Of a stretch of DNA of 36,737 nt, positions 18,448 to 26,740 are shown one piece after another; position 1 is the stretch's first letter; each line of letters opens with the position of its first letter. The translations under genes were made by a program, and so were the position numbers. Under the pieces are notes generated by a model that was not told the DNA's origin, searched no databases, and was given only the letters and a program-made list of their open reading frames with translations. The stretch is taken from NCBI GenBank assembly GCA_910578735.1, contig CAJTSQ010000024.1, positions 1-36,737 of the forward strand, read 5' to 3'. This stretch comes from an uncultured Oscillospiraceae bacterium. Its GTDB lineage: Bacteria; Bacillota; Clostridia; Oscillospirales; Oscillospiraceae.

Positions 18448-19500
18448 TCACTCTCTTTCTATCTTTATTCCCTCCTCCAGCCGCCGGGCCATCTCAGCTA
18501 GGAACAGCCGGGTGAGCTGGAGCATGTGTTCAAAGTCGGCCACGCTGCCCACGCTGGCGGGGGCGTGGAGATAGCGGGTCGCGGCGGACAGGGCCGCCAC
18601 CCTCACCCCCGCCTTGGTGCGCTGGATGGTGCGGGCGTCGTTGCCCCCGGCGATATACTCCTTGGTCTGCCAGGGGATGCCGTTCTCCTCACTTAGACGG
18701 CGCAGGGTCTCAAAAAGTTCCCGGTCATAGATGGTTGCCCCGTCCATATAGGAGATCACCGGCCCCTTGCCGGGGGCGCACACCCGGCGGTGGTCCTCCA
18801 CCCCGGGCAGGTCGGCGGCGGTGGTGGTCTCCAGCACCAGGGCCACCTGTGGGGTGACGGAGAAGGCCGCCCCGAAGGCCCCCCGGGTGCCCACCTCCTC
18901 CTGGGCGGTGAAGGCAAAGGTCACATCCAGAGGCAGGTCCTCCTCCAGCAGCTTGAGCATAATTGCGCAGCCCACCCGGTCGTCGATGGCCCTGGCCTTG
19001 AACAGGCCGTCGCCAAATTCCTCCGGCTGGCAGACGAAAGCGCCGTAGTCCCCCGGCTCTACCAGCTTTTCGGCGGACGCTTTATCCTTCGCCCCAATGT
19101 CGATATAGAGAGATTCGGTTTTGGGGGCCTTCTTCCGCTCCTCCCGGCTCACCAGGTGGACGGCCTTCAGGCCGATCACGCCGGGGACCTTCTTCTCCCC
19201 GATGACCACCGGCTTGCCGATGGCCACCCGCCGGTCCACTCCGCCCACAAAGTCGAACTTGAGGAAACCGTCTTCGGTGATGCGGGTGATGATGACCCCC
19301 ACCTCGTCCATGTGGGCGGCCAGCATCAGCCTGTTCCCGGTGGACTTTTTGCCCTTTTTAAAGACGATCAGGTTTCCAATGGCGTCGGCGTGAAAGTGGG
19401 TGGCGCGGGACTTAATCCGGCTGACCAGATAGCGGCGCACCTCGTCCTCGTCGCCGGACACGCCGTTGAGAAGGCACAGCTCCTTTAAGGTGTTCAGCAT
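18448..19500 (-). CDS. M42-family metallo-aminopeptidase (second of three)
   Basis: A 350-residue M42 peptidase with all active-site elements: AAHMDEVGVIITR, DDRVGCAI, AQEEVGTRGAFGAAF, VLETTTAADLPG, where the fourth ligand position is Glu rather than Asp as in part of the family, and RYLHAPASVG. The Glu at that position suggests different metal use or specificity from its neighbours. It overlaps the upstream M42 gene by seven bases and is followed by the DUF4253 gene, so translation is coupled. Cytoplasmic peptide trimming is the expected role. Confidence 0.95.
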   Translation of the reverse strand: MLNTLKELCLLNGVSGDEDEVRRYLVSRIKSRATHFHADAIGNLIVFKKGKKSTGNRLMLAAHMDEVGVIITRITEDGFLKFDFVGGVDRRVAIGKPVVIGEKKVPGVIGLKAVHLVSREERKKAPKTESLYIDIGAKDKASAEKLVEPGDYGAFVCQPEEFGDGLFKARAIDDRVGCAIMLKLLEEDLPLDVTFAFTAQEEVGTRGAFGAAFSVTPQVALVLETTTAADLPGVEDHRRVCAPGKGPVISYMDGATIYDRELFETLRRLSEENGIPWQTKEYIAGGNDARTIQRTKAGVRVAALSAATRYLHAPASVGSVADFEHMLQLTRLFLAEMARRLEEGIKIERE

Positions 19501-20531
19501 GTCTCTTCCCCCTCTCCCAAACTCTCCACAAAGGCGGCCAGCAGCTTGGCGGTATCCTCTAAATCCTTGCGGTGGACCACCTCCACCGGGGTGTGCATAT
19601 ACCGCTCCGGGATGGACACCACGGCGGTGGCCACCCCCTCCCGGCTGACCTGGATGGGCCAGGCGTTGGTGCCGCTGGAGCCGGACATGACCTCGATCTG
19701 GATAGGCATATCCAGCTCCTTTGCCAGCTCCTTGAGCCGTCCCGACAGAGACCGGGCGCAGTTAGGGCCCACCCCGATGACCGGGCCGCCCCCCAGCTTG
19801 AAGGTCTCGTGTTTGGATGCGTCCGGGCTGTCCCCGTGGGTGACGTCCACCGCCACGCACAGCCGGGGGGCGATCTCATAGGCGGCGGTAATGGCCCCGG
19901 TAGAGTGGGTCTCCTCCTGGGTGGAGCCCAGGACGTACAGGTCCACGGGCAGTTCCTTTCCTTTTAACCGCTCCAGCACGTCCAGCAGGACGGCGAAGCC
20001 GCACCGGTCATCCAGCGCCTTGCCGCTGAGCAGGTCCTCCCCCAAGGGCGCACAGCCTCCCCGGTAGGCGGCGGGGGTGCCGACGGGGATGCGCTTTTCC
20101 GCCTCCTCCCGGGACAGGCCCACATCAATATAGAGGTCCTTGACGGGCAGAGACTTGTCCATATCCTCGGCGGTTTGGACATGGGGGGGCAGGCAGGCCA
20201 CCACCCCATGGATGGGCGGGTCGGTGAGAATGACCACCTCCCGGTCAGGGAGCATCCGGGGGTCCACCCCGCCCAGGGGGGCAAAGCGGAGAAAGCCCTC
20301 GTCATGGCCGGTGACGATAAAGCCGATTTCATCCAGGTGGGCGTCCAGCAGCAGCCTTGGGGCGTTCTCCCGCCCGCACCGGCGCACCCCCACCACGCTG
20401 CCCAGCCGGGTGGTATGCACCTCGTCCACCAGGGGGCGGAGCAGCTCCGCCACCGCCCGGGTCACGTGTGTTTCAAAGCCGCTGGGCCCGTACAGAGCGC
20501 ACAGGCGTGCTAAAGTCTGTTCATAGTTCAA
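19494..20531 (-). CDS. M42-family metallo-aminopeptidase (first of three)
   Basis: A protein of about 345 residues with M42 residues LLDAHLDEIGFIV, DDRCGFAVLLDVL, TQEETHSTGAI, AVDVTHGDSPD and RYMHTPVEVV. In the Glu-Glu motif the usual EEVG reads EETH. The start is probably the TTG at 20531, six bases after GGGGGAG; another TTG at 20546 has no ribosome site. It opens the operon of three M42 genes and DUF4253. The three paralogues differ throughout, so this is not a recent duplication. They may have complementary N-terminal residue preferences, as in archaeal TET systems. Confidence 0.93.
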   Translation of the reverse strand: MNYEQTLARLCALYGPSGFETHVTRAVAELLRPLVDEVHTTRLGSVVGVRRCGRENAPRLLLDAHLDEIGFIVTGHDEGFLRFAPLGGVDPRMLPDREVVILTDPPIHGVVACLPPHVQTAEDMDKSLPVKDLYIDVGLSREEAEKRIPVGTPAAYRGGCAPLGEDLLSGKALDDRCGFAVLLDVLERLKGKELPVDLYVLGSTQEETHSTGAITAAYEIAPRLCVAVDVTHGDSPDASKHETFKLGGGPVIGVGPNCARSLSGRLKELAKELDMPIQIEVMSGSSGTNAWPIQVSREGVATAVVSIPERYMHTPVEVVHRKDLEDTAKLLAAFVESLGEGEETC

Positions 20532-20623
20532 ATTCGTCTCCCCCAATCTTTGGGATTAGTTTGCCAGGATATCCCTATCCTAATACGAAACCGGAAAATA
20601 TGCAAGTTTTTTGGAAAAACTGC

Positions 20624-20652
20624 TTGACATTATTCCGGCACTGGGATATAAT
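20624..20652 (+). promoter_or_regulatory. Sigma-A promoter of rplJ-rplL
   Basis: TTGACA (20624-20629), a 17-base spacer and TATAAT (20647-20652), both exact consensus, lie directly in front of the L10 leader. Confidence 0.93.
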
Positions 20653-20660
20653 CCCCCTTG

Positions 20661-20770
20661 CGTTCAAAGACAGCAGGGGCCCGTAAGGGCGTAATTCCTG
20701 CCGAGAGTGCTTTCAAAGGAATACACTTTGATGGTACTGTCCTTCTGTCTTATCCGGCGGAAGGTTTTTT
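20661..20770 (+). promoter_or_regulatory. Ribosomal protein L10 leader (autoregulatory RNA)
   Basis: The 5' leader of rplJ contains the conserved Firmicute L10-leader features: GTTCAAAGACAGCAGG near its start, a small hairpin GGCCCGTAAGGGC, then GTAATTCCTGCCGAG and a terminator hairpin. Known L10 leaders bind L10(L12)4, mimicking its 23S rRNA site, and favour early termination when the protein is in excess. Assignment is by recall of the motif and its position. Confidence 0.9.
20741..20770 (+). terminator. Attenuator hairpin within the L10 leader
   Basis: CCTTC (20741-20745) pairs with GAAGG (20760-20764), extended by weaker pairs, and six T follow (20765-20770). It lies 36 bases before the rplJ start and is the expected off-switch of the leader. 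Confidence 0.8.
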
Positions 20771-20805
20771 GTTGCGCAGAAGAAATTCTGGAGGTGAAAC
20801 CAAAC

Positions 20806-21360
20806 ATGCCTAACGCAAAGGTCCTTTCCGAGAAAAAGGCCGTCGTGGCCGCTCTGGAGGAGCAGCTGAAGGGCGCCGTCAGCGGCGTGCTGGTGGACTA
20901 CAAGGGCATCACCGTGGCTGAGGACACCGCCCTGCGCGCCGAGCTGCGTCAGAACGACGTGCAGTACAGCGTGGTGAAGAACACCCTGGTCCGCTTCGCC
21001 CTGGACGACACCGGCCTGAAAGAGCTGGACAGCGTGCTCAACGGCACCACATCCCTGGCCACCAGCGCCAGCGACCCCATCGCCCCCATGCGGGTGGTGA
21101 ACAAGCACGCCAAGAAGCTGGGCGACGGCAAGTTCAACATCAAGGGTGGCTTTATGGACGGCAAGGTGCTTTCTCTGGAGGAGATCACCGCTCTGGCCGA
21201 GCTGCCCCCGAAGGATGTCCTGCAGGCCCAGGCCCTGGGTATGATGCTGGCGCCTATCACCAGCCTGGCCATCGTTCTGAAGGCCATCGCCGAGAAGGGC
21301 GGCGAGCCCGCCCCTGCAGAGGCGGCCGCTCCCGCCGAGGAGGCCCCCGCCGCCGAGTAA
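20806..21360 (+). CDS. rplJ: 50S ribosomal protein L10
   Basis: A 184-residue L10, the base of the ribosomal stalk that anchors L7/L12 dimers to 23S rRNA. The N-terminal rRNA-binding domain (MPNAKVLSEKKAVVAALEEQLKGA, DYKGITVAEDTALRAELRQ, YSVVKNTLVRFAL) is typical. The C-terminal helix that binds L12 is followed by an Ala/Pro/Glu-rich tail (AEAAAPAEEAPAAE), common in this order. The ATG at 20806 follows GGAGGTGAAACCAAAC. An upstream in-frame extension to 20707 lies inside the regulatory leader and is not coding. Expression is controlled by the L10 leader. The next gene is rplL. Confidence 0.98.
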   Translation: MPNAKVLSEKKAVVAALEEQLKGAVSGVLVDYKGITVAEDTALRAELRQNDVQYSVVKNTLVRFALDDTGLKELDSVLNGTTSLATSASDPIAPMRVVNKHAKKLGDGKFNIKGGFMDGKVLSLEEITALAELPPKDVLQAQALGMMLAPITSLAIVLKAIAEKGGEPAPAEAAAPAEEAPAAE

Positions 21361-21429
21361 GCGGCAGCCCCTATTTCCCTTGTGGGAGACAAATCAAATT
21401 AAATTACACAATTAGGAGGTTCATTTATC

Positions 21430-21807
21430 ATGGCTAGTGAGAAGATTACTGCTCTGATCGAGGAAGTCAAGGCCCTTACCGTCCTGGAGCTGTCCGAGCT
21501 GGTGAAGGCTCTGGAGGAGGAGTTCGGCGTGTCCGCCGCCGCTATGGCCGCTCCCGCTGCCGGCGGCGGTGCCGCTGAGGCCGCCGTGGAGAAGACCGAG
21601 TTCGACGTGGTTCTGGCTGGCTTCGACGCCGCTGCCAAGATCAAGGTCATCAAGGCCGTCCGCGAGATCACCGGTCTGGGCCTGGCCGAGGCCAAGGCCG
21701 CTGTCGAGGGCGCTCCCAAGACCCTGAAGGAGGCCGTGTCCAAGGACGAGGCCGAGGAGCTGAAGAAGAAGCTGGAAGAGGTCGGCGGCAAGGTGGAGCT
21801 GAAATAA
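21430..21807 (+). CDS. rplL: 50S ribosomal protein L7/L12
   Basis: A 125-residue L7/L12 stalk protein. It has the N-terminal dimerisation helices (ITALIEEVKALTVLELSELV), the flexible Ala/Gly hinge (AAPAAGGGAAEAAV) and the C-terminal factor-binding domain with the conserved KIKVIKAVREITGLGLAEAKAAVEGAP. It recruits elongation and initiation factors to the ribosome. AGGAGG precedes the ATG by about eight bases. It is the second gene after the L10 leader and is followed by a strong terminator, so the operon contains only these two genes here. Confidence 0.98.
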   Translation: MASEKITALIEEVKALTVLELSELVKALEEEFGVSAAAMAAPAAGGGAAEAAVEKTEFDVVLAGFDAAAKIKVIKAVREITGLGLAEAKAAVEGAPKTLKEAVSKDEAEELKKKLEEVGGKVELK

Positions 21808-21874
21808 GTTCCTTTCAAGCTGTCGTTGTCCCTCCCATCCCGACACAGTATTCCAACCAAAATGACCCACAAAA

Positions 21875-21910
21875 GGGCCCGAGTAATTCACTGTTACTCG
21901 GGCTCTTTTC
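21875..21910 (+). terminator. Rho-independent terminator of rplJ-rplL
   Basis: A 10-bp perfect stem GCCCGAGTAA/TTACTCGGGC (21877-21886 with 21894-21903) is followed by TCTTTTCTTT. Confidence 0.92.
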
Positions 21911-22054
21911 TTTACTTCTATCGGCTTTCCTAAGAGGAGCGCACCGCCCTCGGCCGCCCACCAAAGCACAGCGCCTCCCCTGGCTTCAGGCCGCCCGGGG
22001 AGCGGCCCCTGCTCCGGATAACATGCGTGTTAGGGCACTCCCGCCCGGCGTCTA
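21911..22054. other. GC-rich intergenic stretch with no gene seen
   Basis: Between the rplL terminator and the next promoter the only structure noticed is a possible CTCCCC/GGGGAG pairing around 21975-22005. No coding frame with a ribosome site was found. Confidence 0.4.
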
Positions 22055-22084
22055 TTGACACCGGCAGGGAAAGAATAGTATAAT
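22055..22084 (+). promoter_or_regulatory. Sigma-A promoter of the hybrid kinase/binding-protein operon
   Basis: TTGACA (22055-22060), an 18-base spacer and TATAAT (22079-22084) lie about 75 bases before the kinase start. Confidence 0.85.
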
Positions 22085-22159
22085 AGTATAGTGCCTGATG
22101 GATTTATCCTGGGAACCCGAGTGGGATATGCTCCCAGAATGCGGGAATGAGGATTGCCA

Positions 22160-24331
22160 ATGAAAGAAATGCCAAAAAAAATGAAACGAAGCGGGCTTTT
22201 TCTGCTTGCTTCCATCCTTTTGATATTCGGTATTTTCGGGACGATCGTGTTTTCCGTATCCCAGAAAATATCCAAGGAGATGTCCAATTCTGCCATTCAA
22301 AACCTGAGTGAGAGCCTGGACCTGTTAGAAAGCACAATCGAGGCGATTCTGCGCAGCGAAGGGGAGTTTCAGCGGCTGATTGCCCAAGAGATGGCCCAGG
22401 CCGAGGATCCGGAGGCCTATATCCGGGTCTATGAGAGCAACAAGACTGTGGCCAAGTTGTCGCTGATCCTGTCCGGGGAGACGGAGGGGCTGTCCAACAC
22501 CGGGGAGCGGTTTACCGAGGACAGCCTGGATTTTTCCGCGGGCGGAACGGTGATCGGGATGCAGGTCTCCCAGTCCTATCTGAACTATATGGGAACCTGG
22601 TCCTATACGATCAAATGCCCCATAAAACGGGACGGGCAGGAGATCGGGTCCCTGTACGCCGAGTATGTGTATGACGCCATCGACCAGTCTCTGCCGGCGG
22701 GATTTTATAACAAGCAGGCGACACTGTATATTATGGACGCACACAGCCGCCGGTTTGTCCTCAAGCCCAAGGGGATGGGACAGCGCAACGCGGGCCATTT
22801 GAATCTGGCCGATTTTTACCGGGCCAACAATATTCAGGACCCGGAAATCCAGGCCGAGGTAGAGAGGTGCCTGAGCACGGGAGAAAATGTCCTGTTTTAC
22901 CACGATATCCGGGCGGTACGCGCCCTCAACTATATGTGGTCGGTAAACGGCGGGACGATCTACCTGGTGGGGTACGTGCCGGTGGAGGCCATCCAGCAGG
23001 AGGGGCGGACGGTCAATCAGAATATCATGGTGGTAGTGGTGTCCATGCTGGTTGCCTTCTTCCTGTGCATCGCCCTGTATTACCTGAACTGGTGGCAGCA
23101 GGATAAGGTGCGCAGAGAGCGGGAGGAGGAGCGGAAGCTACACAGCCAGCAGCTGGCCCAGGCCCTCCAGGCCGCCCAGATTGCCAGCGAGTCCAAGACC
23201 ACCTTCCTGTCCAACATGTCCCACGACATCCGAACCCCCATGAACGCGGTGCTGGGCTTCACCACCCTGCTGGACAGGGACGCGGAAAATCCGGTCAAGG
23301 TGCGGGAGTACACCAAGAAAATCACCGCCTCCGGGCAGCACCTGCTCAGCCTCATCAACGATATTCTTGACGTCTCCAAGATCGAGAGCGGAAAGGTCGT
23401 CCTCAATCTGGAGGAGTTTGCCCTCAGCGATGTAATCTCCTCGGTAGACGCCATCATCCAGCCCATGGCCAAGGCGAAACATCAGCAGTTCTATCTGGAG
23501 GTGACGGGCATCCGCCACGAGTATCTGGTGGGGGACGAGACCCGGATCAATCAAATTTTAATCAACCTCCTCTCCAACGCCGTGAAGTACACCCCCGAGG
23601 GAGGCCAAATCTGGCTCCGCTTCATCGGTCTGAAGCAGCGCTCCAGCCAGTATGAACACATCCGCATTGAGGTGGAGGACAACGGTTACGGCATGACGCC
23701 GGAGTATCTGGAGATTATCTTCGACGCCTTTACCCGGGCGGAAAACAGCACCACCAACAAGGTCCAGGGCACAGGTCTGGGCATGGCCATCACCAAGAGC
23801 ATCGTGGAGCTGATGGGCGGGACCATCGAGGTGTCCAGCCAGGTGGACCAGGGGACCCTCTTTCAGGTGGATCTGGAGCTGCGGGTGCTGGAGCAGGCGC
23901 CGGGGCGGGCGCCGGAACCGGAGCCGGAGGAGACCAATATCCTGCAGGGAATGCGATTTCTGGCTGCGGAGGACAACGAAATCAACGCGGAAATCTTGTC
24001 GGAGCTCCTGTCGCTGGAGGGGGCCTCCTGCGAGGTCGTGGCCAACGGACAGCTTGCTGTGGAGCGCTTCCAAGAGGCAGCGCCCGGCGAGTTTGACGCG
24101 ATTTTAATGGACGTCCAGATGCCGGTGATGAACGGCCACGAGGCGTCAAGGGCCATCCGGGCCATGGGGCGGGAGGACGCGGGGCGCATCCCTATCATTG
24201 CCATGACAGCCAACGCCTTTGCCGAGGATGAGAAGGCCGCGCTGGATGCCGGGATGGATGCCCACGTGGCAAAACCGTTGAATATGGAACTGTTGAAAAA
24301 AGTGATCCGCCAACACACAGGACAAAAGTGA
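22160..24331 (+). CDS. Hybrid sensor histidine kinase with C-terminal receiver
   Basis: A 723-residue membrane kinase. Transmembrane helix 1 is at about 12-32 and helix 2 at about 287-310. Between them is an extracytoplasmic region of about 250 residues, probably a Cache-like sensor. Then come HisKA with phospho-acceptor His355 in SNMSHDIRTPMNAVLGF, HATPase with QILINLLSNAVKYTPEGG, VEDNGYGMTPE and GTGLGMAITKSIVELMGG, and a receiver with AEDNEIN, phospho-acceptor Asp651 in ILMDVQMPVMNG and the AKPLN lysine. No Hpt domain is present. The ATG at 22160 has GAGG seven bases upstream; a TTG at 22154 is too close to it. The next gene, eight bases on, encodes a solute-binding lipoprotein that may present its ligand to the sensor. 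Confidence 0.96.
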   Translation: MKEMPKKMKRSGLFLLASILLIFGIFGTIVFSVSQKISKEMSNSAIQNLSESLDLLESTIEAILRSEGEFQRLIAQEMAQAEDPEAYIRVYESNKTVAKLSLILSGETEGLSNTGERFTEDSLDFSAGGTVIGMQVSQSYLNYMGTWSYTIKCPIKRDGQEIGSLYAEYVYDAIDQSLPAGFYNKQATLYIMDAHSRRFVLKPKGMGQRNAGHLNLADFYRANNIQDPEIQAEVERCLSTGENVLFYHDIRAVRALNYMWSVNGGTIYLVGYVPVEAIQQEGRTVNQNIMVVVVSMLVAFFLCIALYYLNWWQQDKVRREREEERKLHSQQLAQALQAAQIASESKTTFLSNMSHDIRTPMNAVLGFTTLLDRDAENPVKVREYTKKITASGQHLLSLINDILDVSKIESGKVVLNLEEFALSDVISSVDAIIQPMAKAKHQQFYLEVTGIRHEYLVGDETRINQILINLLSNAVKYTPEGGQIWLRFIGLKQRSSQYEHIRIEVEDNGYGMTPEYLEIIFDAFTRAENSTTNKVQGTGLGMAITKSIVELMGGTIEVSSQVDQGTLFQVDLELRVLEQAPGRAPEPEPEETNILQGMRFLAAEDNEINAEILSELLSLEGASCEVVANGQLAVERFQEAAPGEFDAILMDVQMPVMNGHEASRAIRAMGREDAGRIPIIAMTANAFAEDEKAALDAGMDAHVAKPLNMELLKKVIRQHTGQK

Positions 24332-24339
24332 GGTCTTGA

Positions 24340-25641
24340 ATGAGTATGAATAGATGGATTTCCGCCGGCCTGGCGGTGCTGACGGTCCTGGCCCTGACCG
24401 CCTGCGGCGGCCAGGAGGATTTAAAAAATCTGATCCCCCAGGACAAGGAGGAGGAGCGGGTTGTCAATCTGTTCAGCCCCATGGAGAAAACCGACCCCAA
24501 TGCGGAAAATGTGGCCCGAACCGCGTCGGACCTGACAGTGTCCATAGCGGAGGAGGCACTGGGTGTGACTATGGTCTACCGGACCTATACGGCAGAGAAC
24601 TACCAGGACAAAACCTATGACGAGGTCTGCCTGGACCGGGCCCGAAACAACATGGATGACCTGTACCTTCTCAACCCGGATACCGTCCTGGCCTTGGGCG
24701 CCGAGGGGGAGCTGATGGACCTGTCCGGGCTGGACAGCGCCAAAAATCTGCGCGAGATCGTCCGCACCGCCAACACGGTGGACGGAAAGCTGGTGGCCAT
24801 TCCCCAGGAGGTAGTGGCCTACGGCCTGTTTGTCAATGTGGACCTGTTCAAGCAGTATGGCCTGGACCTGCCCGAAACGCCGGAGGACTTTCTGGCGTGC
24901 TGCCAGGTATTCCAGGACAACGGCATTGAAACTCCCATCGGGGCCAACCGCTGGTGGCTGGAGACCTTCGTCTTTGCCCAGGCCTACGCCGACCTCTACA
25001 ACGGCGGCAATACCCAGGCGGAGATCGATGCCCTCAACCGGGGCGAGGCCCGATACAGCGACTATATGCGTTCCGGCTTTGAGTTCCTTCAGACCCTGAT
25101 AGACAGGGGCTATATCGACGCGGAGAGAGCCGCTGTCAGCGAGGCCATCGAGGCGGAGGGCCCGGACTTTCTGGCGGGCAAGACCCCCATCGTCATGGCC
25201 TACTGGGGGGCGGCGAACACCGAGACCGCCTACGGCAGAACGGACTTTGAGATGCAGGTCATCGGCTTCCCCAGCAGCCGGGGCCAGATGCCGGTGGTGC
25301 CCATAACCGGCCTGGCTGTGGGCGCCAAGGCGGAGCACCGGGAGGACGCCGCCAAGGTTTTGGATATCATGGTCTCCGACAAGGCGCTCCAGATCTATTC
25401 GGAGACAAACCGGGTCATCTCCCCCTCTAAAAATGTAAAGGTGGACTGTGTCCCCGCCCTGCGCCCCCTGAACAACCGGATTGAGGAGGGGATCTATGTC
25501 CTGGGCTCCAACGCGGGGATGAATGTGGAGCAGTGGGGAAACACCTGCCTGATCGTGCGGGAGCTGCTGAACGGCGCGACTGTGGACCAGTGCATGGCCG
25601 CCTTCGACAAACTCCAGGACGACGCGCTGAATCAGTCCTGA
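24340..25641 (+). CDS. Family-1 extracellular solute-binding lipoprotein
   Basis: A 433-residue lipoprotein with a signal peptide and lipobox ending in LTAC (Cys22), then a solute-binding fold of the sugar type (bacterial extracellular solute-binding protein family 1). Typical parts are LDLPETPEDFLACCQVFQDNGIETPIG, GKTPIVMAYWGAA and VVPITGLAVGAKAEHREDAAKVLDIMV. It starts eight bases after the hybrid kinase stop with a GTGAGG ribosome site. No permease or ATPase gene is nearby on this side, so it may serve as a ligand-capture partner of the kinase rather than, or as well as, in transport. The substrate is not known. Confidence 0.92.
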   Translation: MSMNRWISAGLAVLTVLALTACGGQEDLKNLIPQDKEEERVVNLFSPMEKTDPNAENVARTASDLTVSIAEEALGVTMVYRTYTAENYQDKTYDEVCLDRARNNMDDLYLLNPDTVLALGAEGELMDLSGLDSAKNLREIVRTANTVDGKLVAIPQEVVAYGLFVNVDLFKQYGLDLPETPEDFLACCQVFQDNGIETPIGANRWWLETFVFAQAYADLYNGGNTQAEIDALNRGEARYSDYMRSGFEFLQTLIDRGYIDAERAAVSEAIEAEGPDFLAGKTPIVMAYWGAANTETAYGRTDFEMQVIGFPSSRGQMPVVPITGLAVGAKAEHREDAAKVLDIMVSDKALQIYSETNRVISPSKNVKVDCVPALRPLNNRIEEGIYVLGSNAGMNVEQWGNTCLIVRELLNGATVDQCMAAFDKLQDDALNQS

Positions 25642-25664
25642 GCGTGGTATCTGCGTCTTAATTA

Positions 25665-25693
25665 TTGCGCGTCCCCTGCCGATATGATAAGAT
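25665..25693 (+). promoter_or_regulatory. Possible promoter of the GH25 gene
   Basis: TTGCGC (25665-25670), a 17-base spacer and TAAGAT (25688-25693) lie about 30 bases before the start codon. The boxes match consensus only partly. Confidence 0.4.
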
Positions 25694-25725
25694 AGAAAAA
25701 CGTCGAAACGGGGAGGAAAAGCGAT

Positions 25726-26697
25726 ATGAATCTATATCCACTGGATGCCGTGGAAGAGGACCAGCCGATCCAGGAGACAGACTACCCGTCTCCCCGGCCT
25801 CCGGAGCCCCCGCGGTCCCGCCGCCGTCAGGCCCCGGAGCCCCCACAGCGCCGGAGCGGCGGAGGGCTGAGCAAACTGGCTCTGGCTGTCTCCGTCCTGG
25901 CCCTGGCGCTGGCCGGGATCGCCCTCTTTCGTACCCTGGAGCCGAAGGAGGCGGAGGAGCCGCCCGCCCCGCCGGAGCCTGTCACCTTCCAGTTTGGTGA
26001 CCGGACCATGACCCCCCTGGAGGGGATGCCCCTCAACCCCTATGACCGGGAGGCGTTTTTCCTGGACGATAGGGGCCGTGTCGCCTATGAGAAGGGGGGA
26101 AAAGCGGGGGTGGATGTGTCTACCTACCAGAAGGAGGTGGACTGGCCCGCCGTGGCGGCAGACGGAATCGACTTTGCCATTCTCCGTCTGGGCTACCGGG
26201 GGTACACCGAGGGAGGCCTGTTTCTGGACCAGACCTTTGAACAGAACCTGCGGGGGGCGCTGGACGCAGGGCTGGAGGTGGGGGTCTACTTCTTCTCCCA
26301 AGCCGTCACGCCCGAGGAGGCCCGGGAGGAGGCCCGCTATATCCTGGACGCCGTGGAGGGATATGAGATCGCCTACCCCATCGCCTTCGACTGGGAGCCC
26401 ATCGCCCCCGGAAACGATGCCCGTACCGACGGCCTGGACAACGATGTGCTGACCCAGTGCGCCTCCGCCTTCTGCGAGGAGATCCGGTCGGCGGGCTACA
26501 CTCCGGCGGTTTACTTTAACCAGAGCCTGGGCTATCTCCACTACGATCTGCGTGAGCTGGACGAATATGTCCTGTGGCTGGCGGAGTATGACACCAAGCC
26601 GGATTTCTATTACCACTTTGACCTGTGGCAGTATACCCACACCGGTCAGGTGGCCGGAATCGAAGGAAATGTGGACCTGAACCTGGATTTGCGATAA
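25726..26697 (+). CDS. Membrane-anchored GH25 lysozyme (muramidase)
   Basis: A 323-residue protein. Residues 1-48 are cytoplasmic and rich in Pro and Arg, one transmembrane helix spans about 50-68, then a short Pro/Glu linker leads to a glycoside hydrolase family 25 domain from about 126 to the end. Active-site acids are Asp130 (GVDVSTYQ) and the Asp222-x-Glu224 pair in IAFDWEP; the fold continues to WQYTHTGQVAGIEGNVDLN, the typical GH25 end. The family cleaves the MurNAc-GlcNAc bond of peptidoglycan. Anchoring by an N-terminal helix suggests wall remodelling rather than phage lysis. GGGGAGG precedes the ATG, and a strong terminator follows. Confidence 0.95.
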   Translation: MNLYPLDAVEEDQPIQETDYPSPRPPEPPRSRRRQAPEPPQRRSGGGLSKLALAVSVLALALAGIALFRTLEPKEAEEPPAPPEPVTFQFGDRTMTPLEGMPLNPYDREAFFLDDRGRVAYEKGGKAGVDVSTYQKEVDWPAVAADGIDFAILRLGYRGYTEGGLFLDQTFEQNLRGALDAGLEVGVYFFSQAVTPEEAREEARYILDAVEGYEIAYPIAFDWEPIAPGNDARTDGLDNDVLTQCASAFCEEIRSAGYTPAVYFNQSLGYLHYDLRELDEYVLWLAEYDTKPDFYYHFDLWQYTHTGQVAGIEGNVDLNLDLR

Positions 26698-26700
26698 AAA

Positions 26701-26732
26701 CAGCGGGCTCTCCCAGTTGGGAGAGCCCGCTG
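26701..26732. terminator. Bidirectional terminator between convergent genes
   Basis: A 15-bp perfect stem (26701-26715 with 26718-26732) with a very short loop sits between the stop of the GH25 gene (plus) and the stop of the convergent minus-strand gene. A/T-rich flanks (ATAAAAA before, TGTTTGGGTTT after) allow use in both directions. Confidence 0.88.
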
Positions 26733-26740
26733 TTTGGGTT

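Noticed and set aside
20707..20805. In-frame N-terminal extension of L10
   Set aside because: It covers the L10 leader and its attenuator. The ATG at 20806 has a strong ribosome site and gives the normal L10 N-terminus.
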